64,000 nucleotides of DNA. Origin: Burkholderia sp. (GTDB lineage Bacteria > Pseudomonadota > Gammaproteobacteria > Burkholderiales > Burkholderiaceae). The stretch lies in contig JAIRVP010000032.1 in the NCBI GenBank assembly GCA_031253835.1, positions 1-64,000 on the forward strand, written 5' to 3'. This document shows positions 8,285 to 16,399 of this stretch, one piece after another; the first letter of the stretch is position 1, and the number at the start of each line of letters is the position of its first letter. The position numbers and the translations under genes were made by a program. The notes beneath the pieces are model-generated. The model was not told where the DNA came from. It ran no database searches and was given only the letters and a program-made list of their open reading frames with translations.

Positions 8285-8746
8285 ATGCAATGGATTACGC
8301 GAGAGCGTCCCAAGATCGACAGGGTGGCCTGTCCCTGGCTCATTGTTCGTTTTATCGACGAGAGACCGGAGTTCCTCTACGTACCGCCAGGCGACGTGCT
8401 GCGGATCGCCGATGAGACCGGTGCGATTCCGTACGACATTCCAGGCGTGGAGTTGACGCACGTCGGCGAGCACTGCAGCTTCGACGCGTTTCTCGACAAG
8501 TACGGGCTGGCCAACGACCGGGCCTTGCAGCACATGGCCCGCATCGTTCGGGGGGCGGATACGTCGCGGCTCGACCTGACGCCGCAGTCCAGTGGGCTTT
8601 ACGCGATTTCCCTCGGGCTATCGGACGTGTTTCACGACGATCACGAAATGCTCGAGCACGGCCTGGTCATGTACGACGCGCTGTATGCGTGGTGCAGGCA
8701 TTGTCAGGCTGAAAGCCATACGTGGCCGCCGAAGATGGGGGAGTGA
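8285..8746 (+). CDS. Stand-alone ChrB C-terminal (chromate resistance) domain protein
   Basis: This 153-residue protein aligns by eye with the C-terminal half of the ChrB two genes upstream: KIDRVACPWLIVRFIDERPEFLYVP matches WVDRVASAWLIQRFIDPHARFVWL, and LTHVGEHCSFDAFLDKYGL matches FTHVGDRISFEVLISSFGL. It lacks the N-terminal domain. Extra cysteines and histidines (VACPW, GEHCSF, WCRHC) are present and could bind metal or an oxyanion. A GGAGG element precedes the ATG. It closes the chr operon and is probably a resistance accessory protein; its biochemical role is not established. Confidence 0.85.
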   Translation: MQWITRERPKIDRVACPWLIVRFIDERPEFLYVPPGDVLRIADETGAIPYDIPGVELTHVGEHCSFDAFLDKYGLANDRALQHMARIVRGADTSRLDLTPQSSGLYAISLGLSDVFHDDHEMLEHGLVMYDALYAWCRHCQAESHTWPPKMGE

Positions 8747-8832
8747 CGAACCCGACGAGCCGGGATTCGTTCAGTCGTGCGATCCAGGCGCACGTACCGA
8801 GGAAAAACAACACGGTGTTCTGGTGCGGTCGA

Positions 8833-8858
8833 CAAAAAAAAGCCCGCGATGCGCGGGC
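8833..8858 (-). terminator. Intrinsic terminator of the lipoprotein operon
   Basis: Read on the minus strand, a 7-bp stem GCCCGCG/CGCGGGC with a 3-nt loop is followed by eight Ts. It lies a few nucleotides after the small lipoprotein stop at 8865. Confidence 0.88.
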
Positions 8859-8864
8859 CGTTGT

Positions 8865-9026
8865 TCAACAGTTGCCTTTCTTGGCTTGTCCCGGTGGGCA
8901 GAACCCGTTCCCCGGCCCGCCCTGCGGTGCAACAACCACCGGTGCACCCGGAACGTATGCGACGCACCCGCTGAGTGCGCCCACCACGCTCGCCGCCGCG
9001 AGCAATGCGATCACCCCTTTTTTCAC
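8865..9026 (-). CDS. Small lipoprotein, 53 residues
   Basis: This gene starts at GTG with GGGAGA 6 nt upstream. It encodes MKKGVIALLAAASVVGALSG followed by Cys-21, a clear lipoprotein signal with lipobox LSGC. The mature part is short (32 residues), rich in Val, Pro and Gly, and has two further cysteines, one at the very C-terminus (KKGNC). I do not recognise a family. It lies 58 nt downstream of a larger lipoprotein on the same strand and is followed directly by an intrinsic terminator, so the two probably form one transcript. Confidence 0.75.
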   Translation of the reverse strand: MKKGVIALLAAASVVGALSGCVAYVPGAPVVVAPQGGPGNGFCPPGQAKKGNC

Positions 9027-9044
9027 TTCGTTCTCCCGTTAGAG

Positions 9045-9066
9045 GAAAGGGCCGATCGGCCCTTTC
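9045..9066. repeat. Perfect 22-nt palindrome between two lipoprotein genes
   Basis: Arms gaaagggccga and tcggccctttc are perfectly complementary (11 bp, no loop). The palindrome sits in the gap between the DUF4382-type lipoprotein gene and the small lipoprotein gene. It could be a weak terminator or processing hairpin in the minus-strand transcript, or a protein-binding site. Confidence 0.6.
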
Positions 9067-9084
9067 GATCATGCCGCCAGCGTG

Positions 9085-10245
9085 TCAGAAATTGAAGTTG
9101 ACGTTCGACTGGCTGGTCGTTGCGTTGACGTTCGCGGACTGCGTCGCACCCGACGCCGCATCCGCTTCGATCGTGTATTGTCCTGCAGCCGTCGGCGCTG
9201 CAGCCAGCGCGACCGGCAGCGAACCCGAGTACGTGCCGACGATCGGTGCGGCCGTTGGCACGTTGAGCGCATAGGCCCCCGTGTCCAGGTTCGCGTTGAT
9301 CGACGTGATCTCGTAGGCGTTCGCGTCGATCGTCTGCAGCGCGCGCACGAATGCGTTGGCGCTGGCCGTCACAGTACCGCTGACGGTGCTCATCGGCGAC
9401 GCCGGCAAGGTGATCGGTGCGGTCGACGCGGAAACCGCCGTCGTCGTGTTCACGACGACCGGGACCGAGCGGACGATGCCCGACGCGAAGCTGTTCTGCA
9501 CGATGACGACATCGTAGTTGCCCTGCGTCGAACTCTGGATCAGCGGCGACAGCACGAACTTGCCGGAACTGTCGGCCACGGTGCCCCGGACGACCTTGCC
9601 GCCTTGTTCCGCATAGACGGTTGCACCGGCTTCGGCCGATGCGACGTAACCGGAGATCGCGCCGCTCACGACGGTCGGGACTGCGGTGACGACGGGTTTC
9701 AGCGCATACGATCCGTTGCCGCGCTGGACGATCGACTTGCATGCGTTGAAGTCGAGCACGAGGTCGACGAGCGTGTTGGGCTGGACCGTGAACGGCTGGA
9801 TGATCTTGTAGCCGCTTTGCGTCGCGCTCGGCGTGGCGAGTGCCTGTTCCGTGCCGCCCGTCGGGACGACCGAGTTCGCGAGGGTGTTGCCTTGATTCTG
9901 CGCGAGGACCAGGCGGACTTGCTGATACTGGCCGGCGGGCAGGGCGGTCTGGCCGAGATCGGCGAGCACGCCGTTGGTCAGCGACAGCAGGTCGACCTTC
10001 TGCGGCGTCGCCAGGGAAATCGTCGACCAGCCGGCGTCGTTGTCGGCGGCATTCGCGTTCGCATTGACGCGAACTTGCGAGACGGTGATGTAGACGTGAT
10101 CGAAGCCGCATGACGGCGCATCCGTCATCGCGACGTGCAGCGTACCGGGTTGTGCGCTGCTACCGCCATCGTCGCCACCTCCGCAACCGGCGAGGACGAA
10201 GGGTACGAAGGCGGCGCACAGAGCGCTCTTGATCGTGTTGTTCAT
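9085..10245 (-). CDS. DUF4382-type surface lipoprotein
   Basis: The 386-residue protein starts MNNTIKSALCAAFVPFVLAGC, with a lipobox LAGC and then a glycine-rich GGGDDGGSS linker. The first domain (about residues 33-190) carries GTLHVAMTDAPSCGFDHVYITVSQVRV, as in DUF4382 lipoproteins. The remainder is beta-rich and Thr/Ser/Ala-rich, resembling carboxypeptidase-regulatory-like repeats (GAISGYVASAEAGATVYAEQ). It is expected at the outer membrane or cell surface. Its ligand is unknown. It is transcribed ahead of the 53-residue lipoprotein. Confidence 0.8.
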   Translation of the reverse strand: MNNTIKSALCAAFVPFVLAGCGGGDDGGSSAQPGTLHVAMTDAPSCGFDHVYITVSQVRVNANANAADNDAGWSTISLATPQKVDLLSLTNGVLADLGQTALPAGQYQQVRLVLAQNQGNTLANSVVPTGGTEQALATPSATQSGYKIIQPFTVQPNTLVDLVLDFNACKSIVQRGNGSYALKPVVTAVPTVVSGAISGYVASAEAGATVYAEQGGKVVRGTVADSSGKFVLSPLIQSSTQGNYDVVIVQNSFASGIVRSVPVVVNTTTAVSASTAPITLPASPMSTVSGTVTASANAFVRALQTIDANAYEITSINANLDTGAYALNVPTAAPIVGTYSGSLPVALAAAPTAAGQYTIEADAASGATQSANVNATTSQSNVNFNF

Positions 10246-10684
10246 ATGTCACCCCCCATGTGGGCATTATTGTGGGTGACGGAAGAATAGCCGGGGGGCA
10301 GCTTGCTCTTTGGGTCTCTTTGAAACGAACGGTAACAATGTGTTCGATCGGTCAATCCTGACCGGGATTGCTGCCGTTTCGGAGGGAACCGGCCGTGTGT
10401 GCGCACGATTGTTCCGTCGCGATAGCGAACGAACGAGCGCAGGCGAATCCGGGCAGGTGCGGTATTGATTCGCATTCAGGTGGCGAGTGATCCGAAGTCC
10501 ATTCGGCACTGCGAAGCCGGTACACCGGAGCCCGCCGCGTCCGCGTCACGCCGCTCGGGTATGCTGCGGCACTGTCGGCGACGCGAGCGAATCAGACACG
10601 CATGATGGCTGACGCGAGGGCGATCCTGCATCGCCCCGTTCGCCGCACGACGCCACCTCCATTTCCGGAAAAAAAGGACCTCTC
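10246..10684. other. Intergenic region between divergent genes
   Basis: About 440 nt between the DUF4382 lipoprotein (minus) and the TPR gene (plus). It must hold both promoters. I see no convincing gene, RNA or conserved motif. Confidence 0.5.
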
Positions 10685-11122
10685 ATGGCAGAACTGGACA
10701 CCGCACTTTACGAGCAGATCGGCGCGCTGAGCGAGGCGGGCGACGCGTTGGCGGAAGACGAGGACTTCGAAGGCGCGCTGGCGAAATACCGGGAGGCGCT
10801 CGACCTGCTCCCCGAACCCAAGACCCACTGGGAAGCCGGCACCTGGCTGATGGCTGCGATCGGCGACGCGAATTTCTTTCAGGAAGACTACGCGGCCGGC
10901 CGTGACAATCTCGGCCACGCGATGCATTTCCCCAACGCGATCGGCAACCCGTTCCTGCACCTGCGGCTCGGCCAGTGCCAGTTCGAACTCGGCGACCTCG
11001 ACCGCGCGGCGGACGAACTGATGCGCGCCTACATGGGCGGCGGGCCGGAGCTTTTCGAGGACGAGGACGACAAGTACCTGCGATTCCTGGCCACGCGGGC
11101 GGACGGGATCCAGGCGCCCTGA
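10685..11122 (+). CDS. Tetratricopeptide-repeat protein
   Basis: The 145-residue acidic protein is built of TPR-like helices: ALSEAGDALAEDEDFEGALAKYREALDLLPEP, then GDANFFQEDYAAGRDNLGHAMHF, then LRLGQCQFELGDLDRAADELMRAYMGGG, ending in an acidic EDEDDKYLRFL tail. There is no signal peptide, so it is cytosolic. TPR proteins mediate protein-protein contacts; the partner is unknown. An AGGACC element precedes the ATG. It resembles small TPR proteins found near contact-dependent toxin genes, but no such genes are adjacent. Confidence 0.8.
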   Translation: MAELDTALYEQIGALSEAGDALAEDEDFEGALAKYREALDLLPEPKTHWEAGTWLMAAIGDANFFQEDYAAGRDNLGHAMHFPNAIGNPFLHLRLGQCQFELGDLDRAADELMRAYMGGGPELFEDEDDKYLRFLATRADGIQAP

Positions 11123-11203
11123 CGCGCAGGCGCTTGCTTCGCGTCACCCGCGTCCCCGCCAACGAACCCGACCTTCGTCCCGACGGAACGATCCGGCGCC
11201 GAA

Positions 11204-11341
11204 ACCCGGGTCGCGATCCGCATCGCCGCGTTGCGCGGCCGCGCGTCGAACCGCTTCTACGCGCGGCACGGCTTCGTGCGAATCGACGACGCGGAATGGG
11301 ACATCGACTCCGTGCGCGAGCCGGGTTCGACAACGGGGTAG
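11204..11341 (+). pseudogene. GNAT acetyltransferase, C-terminal remnant
   Basis: One frame reads TRVAIRIAALRGRASNRFYARHGF and then VRIDDAEWDIDSVREP to a TAG at 11339-11341. The NRFYARHGF segment is the standard last strand-helix unit of GNAT acetyltransferases. The acetyl-CoA loop (RGxGIG) and a start codon are missing upstream, so this is a decayed or deleted gene. The surrounding 326 nt (11123-11448) hold nothing else I can support apart from the promoter region of the following gene. Confidence 0.5.
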
Positions 11342-11448
11342 CGCCCGCCGGTTGAAACCGGCACGCACGTATCAGCGTTTTCACCAATATGGAAAACGCG
11401 TGGCCGGCCGATGTTGCAGAGAGGATGTGAATAACTGATCCGAGGCCA

Positions 11449-12864
11449 ATGATGACGACATCTGCAACAAACGGCGTGAATGGCGTGTCATCCGAAACCC
11501 CCGGCGCAACAGCGGCATCCGGCGACGCCGAGCGCGCACCGTCGGTCCTGCTGGTCGACGACGAGCCGAATGTGCTGTCGGCGCTCCGGCGCGTGTTCCG
11601 GCCCACCGGCTACGCGATCCTGACCGCCGACAGCGGCGAGGCCGCACTCGCGGTCCTGGCGTCGACGGAGATCGACCTGATCGTGTCCGACATGCGGATG
11701 CCGCACATGAGCGGCGCGGAATTTCTGGCGCGCGCACGGGCGCTGTACCCGGACACGATGCGCATCCTGCTGACCGGCTATGCCGAGATCGCGTCGGTCG
11801 TGCAGGCCGTCAACGAAGGCGGCGTGTATCGCTACCTGAACAAGCCGTGGGACGATCACGACCTGCTGCTGACCATCGAGCAGGCGCTGGAGCAGCGCCG
11901 TTTGCGCCGCGAAGCCGCCCGGCTGGCCGCGCTGACGGAAGCGCAGAACGACGCGCTGCGCCTGTTCAACACGGAACTCGAAACGCAGGTGCGCGCACGC
12001 ACCGAGGAGCTCGGCCAGACCGTGATGTTCCTGGAAGCCGCGCAACGCGACCTGAAACGCAGCTTCACGGCGATGGTGCAGGTCTGCGCGAGCATGATCG
12101 AGCTGCGTTGCGGCGCCGCCAGCGGGCACGCGATGCGGGTCGGCGAGATTGCGCGGCGGCTCGCGCTGGCGGCGGAGATGAGCGAGCTGCACGCGCAGGA
12201 CGTCTATTTCGCGGGGCTGCTGCACGGCATCGGCAAGCTGTCGCTGCCGGACGACTTGCTGCACAAGCCGCTCACGCGGATGACGACCGACGAGCACCGG
12301 CTGTTCCACGAACATCCGCTGCGTGCGCAGATGGTGCTGACGCCGGTCGCGCAATTGCACAAGGTCGCGTCGGTCGTGCTGCACCAGTACGAGCGCTTCA
12401 ACGGGCGCGGTACGCCGGACGGATTGATCGGCGATGCGATCCCGCTCGGCGCGCGGATCGTGGCGATCGCACGCGATTTCGAAGGGCTGCGCCACGGCGA
12501 GATCGGTGCGCCGCATTCGATCGAACAGGCGATCGACGTGTTGCGCTCGCAGGCCGGCGTGCGTTACGACCCGCAGCTGGTCGAGCGCTTCACCGAGCTG
12601 ATGCGCGATCCCGCGAGCCTCGGCATCGCGGCGTCCGTCACCGAGATCCGGTCGGCGCAGCTGCGCGAAGGGATGCGGCTCGCCGACGACCTGCGCACGC
12701 ATCGCGGCGTGCTGCTGATGACGAAGGGCAGCGTGATGTCGGCGCACCAGATCGAACTCGTGCGCCGCTTCGAGACGCGCGAAGGGACACCGTTCGACAT
12801 CCTGGTGCTGGCCGGCCCGGCGGCGTCGGCGCACGCACCCGGCGCAGGCGCACCGCCGGCCTGA
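11449..12864 (+). CDS. Response regulator with HD-GYP-type output domain (degenerate catalytic motifs)
   Basis: The 471-residue protein has a receiver domain at about residues 30-150, with Asp-37/38, phosphoacceptor Asp-81 (LIVSDMRMP) and Lys-132. A helical linker follows, then an HD-GYP domain at about residues 200-400. HD-GYP enzymes hydrolyse cyclic di-GMP. Here the HD signature is H259-G260-IGK in place of HDIGK, and the GYP triplet is G321-T-P in a context (FNGRGTPDGL) that is otherwise well kept. Loss of the metal-binding Asp suggests weak or no catalysis and a regulatory role. The MHYT histidine kinase starts 35 nt downstream and is the probable cognate kinase. Confidence 0.9.
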   Translation: MMTTSATNGVNGVSSETPGATAASGDAERAPSVLLVDDEPNVLSALRRVFRPTGYAILTADSGEAALAVLASTEIDLIVSDMRMPHMSGAEFLARARALYPDTMRILLTGYAEIASVVQAVNEGGVYRYLNKPWDDHDLLLTIEQALEQRRLRREAARLAALTEAQNDALRLFNTELETQVRARTEELGQTVMFLEAAQRDLKRSFTAMVQVCASMIELRCGAASGHAMRVGEIARRLALAAEMSELHAQDVYFAGLLHGIGKLSLPDDLLHKPLTRMTTDEHRLFHEHPLRAQMVLTPVAQLHKVASVVLHQYERFNGRGTPDGLIGDAIPLGARIVAIARDFEGLRHGEIGAPHSIEQAIDVLRSQAGVRYDPQLVERFTELMRDPASLGIAASVTEIRSAQLREGMRLADDLRTHRGVLLMTKGSVMSAHQIELVRRFETREGTPFDILVLAGPAASAHAPGAGAPPA

Positions 12865-12899
12865 CGGCCGCGGTGCGCGATCGACCGCGCACCGCGACG

Positions 12900-14729
12900 A
12901 TGCCTTCACCCTGCTTCGGGCGCCCGATCATGCATGGCACCTACAACGTCCCGCTCGTCCTGCTGTCGCTCGCGATCGCGACGCTGGCCTCCTATACGAC
13001 GCTCGACCTCGCGGCGTTCATTTCGCTGCTCGATAACCCGAAGCTGAAGCGGGCGTGGCTGGGCGGCGGCGCGGCGGCGATGGGCACCGGCATCTGGTCG
13101 ATGCATTTCGTCGGCATGCTCGCATTCTCGCTGCCGATCCCGCTCGGCTATGCGTGGCAGGGCACCGGCATCTCGCTGGCGATCGCCGTGCTCGTGTCGT
13201 ATTTCGCGCTGAACGTCGTCACGCGTGCGCGGCTGGGCTGGCGGCGGCTATGCCTGGGCGGCGTGCTGATGGGCGGCGGGATTGCCGGCATGCACTACAC
13301 GGGCATGGCCGCGATGCACATGCAGCCGGGCATTCGCTACGATGCCGCGCTGTTCGCCGCATCGATCGGCATCGCGGTGATCGCATCGACGGCCGCGCTC
13401 TGGATCGCGCAGGCATTGCGCGCGCAGCAGGCACGCCATGCGACCGCGCAACGCATCGGCGCGGCCGTCATCATGGGCCTGGCCATCACCGGCATGCACT
13501 ACACGGCGATGGCGGCCGCGCATTTCGCGCCGGATGCGCGGTGCGGCGCCGCGCAAGGGGTCGACGCACCGTGGCTCGCGACGACGGTCGCGCTGTTTAC
13601 GATGGCGACGCTGGTCGTCACGCTGATGCTGTGCCGTTTCGATGCGCGCACCACCTTCCTGCGCGGGATGACCGACACGCTCGAACGGCTCGTACGGTTG
13701 CGAACCGACGAACTCGAACGCGCACTGCGCCGCTACGAGCAGACGACGCAGATGCTGCAACGCACGCGCGAGAACATGGCGGCCGAGATCGACGAACGCA
13801 AGGCCGCGCACGCGCTGCTCGAACAGGAGAAGGACGAGCAGCGGCGCCTGCTGCACGTGCTCGAGGAAACGCACGAGCAGCTGCTGCAGTCGGAAAAGCT
13901 CGCGTCGATCGGCCAGCTCGCGGCCGGTGTCGCGCACGAGATCAACAATCCGATCGGCTTCGTCAGCGCGAACCTCAATACGCTGAGGACGTGGGTGCGC
14001 AGCCTGCTCGACGTGGTCGACGCACACGAAGCCGCGCTGCCGCAGCACGACCCGGCCGCCCGCGATGCGCTGGCAGCCGTGCGCCGCGCGGCGGATCTCG
14101 ACTACGTCCGCGACGAGATCGTGACGCTGATCGACGAATCGATCGACGGCGCGGTGCGGGTGCGGCGCATCGTGCAGGACCTGCGCGATTTCTCGCGCCC
14201 GGCCAGCGACGAATGGCGCGTCGTCGATCTGCATGCGGGTCTCGAGAGCACGCTCAACGTCGTCCACAACGAACTCAAGTACAAGGCCGACGTCGTGCGC
14301 GACTACGGCGCGATCCCGCCCGTCGAATGCCTGCCGTCGCAACTGAACCAGGTGTTCATGAACCTGCTGGTCAACGCGGTGCAGGCAATTGCCGAGCATG
14401 GCGTGATCACGATCCGCACGTCGAGCGACGGCGACCAGGTGTCGATCGCGATCAGCGATACCGGCGCGGGCATGACGCCCGACATCGTGCGGCGGATCTT
14501 CGATCCGTTCTTCACGACGAAACCGGTCGGGCAGGGCACGGGGCTCGGGCTGTCGGTCTCGCACGGCATCGTCGAGCGTCATCGCGGTGCGATCGACGTG
14601 ACCAGCGAGCCCGGCCGCGGCACGACCTTCCGCGTGCGGCTGCCGGTGCGGCAGGTCGGCGACCACGCGCATGCGGCCGCTGACGACGCGGCTAGCGCCG
14701 ATCCAGCAGCGTATCGCTCAACACGCTGA
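12900..14729 (+). CDS. MHYT-domain sensor histidine kinase
   Basis: The protein of about 609 residues has seven hydrophobic segments carrying the MHYT sensor repeats MHFVGM, MHYTGM and MHYTAM. These are thought to bind metal and sense a diatomic gas or redox signal. A coiled-coil linker (about residues 265-335) leads to an H-box LAAGVAHEINNP (His-346) and an ATPase domain with the N-box (NQVFMNLLVNAVQAIAE), SDTGAGM and GTGLGLSV. It is an inner-membrane kinase likely to phosphorylate the upstream receiver protein. An ATG at 12930 (MHGTYN) is an equally good start. Its 3' end overlaps the opposite-strand gene by 38 nt. Confidence 0.9.
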   Translation: MPSPCFGRPIMHGTYNVPLVLLSLAIATLASYTTLDLAAFISLLDNPKLKRAWLGGGAAAMGTGIWSMHFVGMLAFSLPIPLGYAWQGTGISLAIAVLVSYFALNVVTRARLGWRRLCLGGVLMGGGIAGMHYTGMAAMHMQPGIRYDAALFAASIGIAVIASTAALWIAQALRAQQARHATAQRIGAAVIMGLAITGMHYTAMAAAHFAPDARCGAAQGVDAPWLATTVALFTMATLVVTLMLCRFDARTTFLRGMTDTLERLVRLRTDELERALRRYEQTTQMLQRTRENMAAEIDERKAAHALLEQEKDEQRRLLHVLEETHEQLLQSEKLASIGQLAAGVAHEINNPIGFVSANLNTLRTWVRSLLDVVDAHEAALPQHDPAARDALAAVRRAADLDYVRDEIVTLIDESIDGAVRVRRIVQDLRDFSRPASDEWRVVDLHAGLESTLNVVHNELKYKADVVRDYGAIPPVECLPSQLNQVFMNLLVNAVQAIAEHGVITIRTSSDGDQVSIAISDTGAGMTPDIVRRIFDPFFTTKPVGQGTGLGLSVSHGIVERHRGAIDVTSEPGRGTTFRVRLPVRQVGDHAHAAADDAASADPAAYRSTR

Positions 14730-16395
14730 ACGCCGCGCCCGGCAGCTCGTGCAGCTGTGCGACCACGCTGCTGACCGGATAGAACGACTCGACCGAATCG
14801 TCGAGGATCCCGACACCGATCAGCTCGATGCGTTGCGCGCGCAGCGCATCGACGCGTGCGTGCAGGTCGGTGCGCAGAATTGCCGGGTTGCCGTCGCCGG
14901 TGGCCGGATAGCCGTCCGACAGCACCATCAGGATCCGCCGGCGCGCACGCGTCGACAGCAGCCGTCCGGCAGCCCAGCTCAACGCCTCGCCGTCGGGATT
15001 CTCGTGTCCGCATTCGATGCACGCGAGGCCGCCCGGGTTGTCGGAATCGAACCGCTTGTAGACGCGCAGATCGAGCCGTTCGACGAACCGGTTGTAGCCG
15101 AAGGTGCGGTGGCCGCCGTCGATCCAGCGCTGGTAATGCGCGCGCATCGCGGCATCCTCGACCGAGCTGTAGCCGAGCACTTCGCACGCGAAGCCGAGCT
15201 GCATCAGCGCGTCGCACAGTGCAGCCGCGCAGAGCCGGGCGAGTTCGATTTTCTTGCCGGCCATCGAGCCGCTGCAGTCGATCAGCAGGCTGACGGCCGC
15301 ATCGCGTCCCGGTGCCGCGCGTCGGGTGCGGAACGGCGTGCGATAGCCGGGCGTGGTCGACAGGCGGACGAGTGACGTCCGGTCGAGTTCGCCGCGTTCC
15401 TGTTCGCGCTTCCAGCGCGTCTGTTCGTCCACTTTCAACGCGCGTTCGAGCCGGCGCTTGAGCGGCTCGGTCTGCGCGCGGGCCGCCGCGCGCAGACGAT
15501 GCCACGCGGCCGGTGCACCGTTGCCGGTGAAGTCCGTCACCGTGTCGAACGCGGTCGTCAGCGGGACGGAGAGCAGCGGCCGGTTGTCCGCGGACAGCCG
15601 GATCGTGCCGGGTGCCGCGTCGCCCGGCGCGGGCGATTCGGTTGACGATGCCGTGTCCGCGATTGCGCCGGCGCCGGATTCGGCCGAAACCGGCGCACGC
15701 GCGTCGTCCGATGGGCCCTGTCCGTCCGATTCGAATTCGGCGGCGATGGCCGTGCTGTCGATCGTGCTGCCCGGATCGGCCGTGAACATCATGTTGTTCG
15801 CACCGGCCGAGGCCAGCGCGCGCACGCGTTCGACGATCCGTTGCGCGGCGCGGATGCTGTCGGCCGTCGAAGTCGATGCGCGCGCGGCGGCGACGAGATC
15901 GTCGGATGCGGCGAGCGTGGCGTCGAGCGACGGAACGTGTTCGATCGGCGAAGGCGGTTCGTCCCACAGCGCGCGTTCGATGCGCCACAGCAGCTTGTCG
16001 CGCCATGCCATGCGCGGCCAGCGGTGCAGCGTGTCGGCGGCCGATACCACCCGCATCCGGCCCAGGAATGCGTTCGCACCGGGATAGATCGCAGCGAGGC
16101 AAGCGGCTGCGCGCCGGTCGTCGATCGCCTGCGCGATGGACCGCACGCCGGGCGACGCGAGCGCGGCGACGTCATCGATCGCGCCGAAGCGCAACCGCGC
16201 CGCATGGAGGTCGACGAAGCCGGTGATCGCCTCGTCGTCGATCTCGCCGGCGAGCAGCGTGTCGGGCAGCACCAGCACGTCGCGCTGCACGGCCGGCCCG
16301 TGGCCCGCGAACCGCACTTCGATGCCGTGCCGTTGCGTGAGCGTCCGGGCCAGCCGCGTCAGGTGCCGGGACCGCGCGTCGTCGTCACGGTCCAT
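14692..16395 (-). CDS. CobT-like von Willebrand factor A protein
   Basis: The 567-residue protein has the layout of CobT-type VWA proteins: an N-terminal helical part, an acidic variable middle (residues about 205-265), and a C-terminal VWA domain with an intact MIDAS motif D373-x-S375-x-S377 (LLIDCSGSMAG). A later conserved segment reads GYSSVEDAAM..HRTFGYNRFVERLDLRVYK, and ILMVLSDGYPA follows. CobT partners with the AAA protein CobS in cobalt chelation, but related pairs act as metal-insertase or remodelling machines on other targets. The AAA partner lies 4 nt upstream. No cobalamin genes are near. It overlaps the kinase gene tail to tail by 38 nt. Confidence 0.85.
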   Translation of the reverse strand: MDRDDDARSRHLTRLARTLTQRHGIEVRFAGHGPAVQRDVLVLPDTLLAGEIDDEAITGFVDLHAARLRFGAIDDVAALASPGVRSIAQAIDDRRAAACLAAIYPGANAFLGRMRVVSAADTLHRWPRMAWRDKLLWRIERALWDEPPSPIEHVPSLDATLAASDDLVAAARASTSTADSIRAAQRIVERVRALASAGANNMMFTADPGSTIDSTAIAAEFESDGQGPSDDARAPVSAESGAGAIADTASSTESPAPGDAAPGTIRLSADNRPLLSVPLTTAFDTVTDFTGNGAPAAWHRLRAAARAQTEPLKRRLERALKVDEQTRWKREQERGELDRTSLVRLSTTPGYRTPFRTRRAAPGRDAAVSLLIDCSGSMAGKKIELARLCAAALCDALMQLGFACEVLGYSSVEDAAMRAHYQRWIDGGHRTFGYNRFVERLDLRVYKRFDSDNPGGLACIECGHENPDGEALSWAAGRLLSTRARRRILMVLSDGYPATGDGNPAILRTDLHARVDALRAQRIELIGVGILDDSVESFYPVSSVVAQLHELPGAAFSVLSDTLLDRR

Positions 16396-16399
16396 CGCG

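Noticed and set aside
13055..14683. Long Arg/Ala-rich open frames overlapping the kinase and many other genes
   Set aside because: These are alternate-frame shadows typical of GC-rich DNA. The frames with family motifs were kept.
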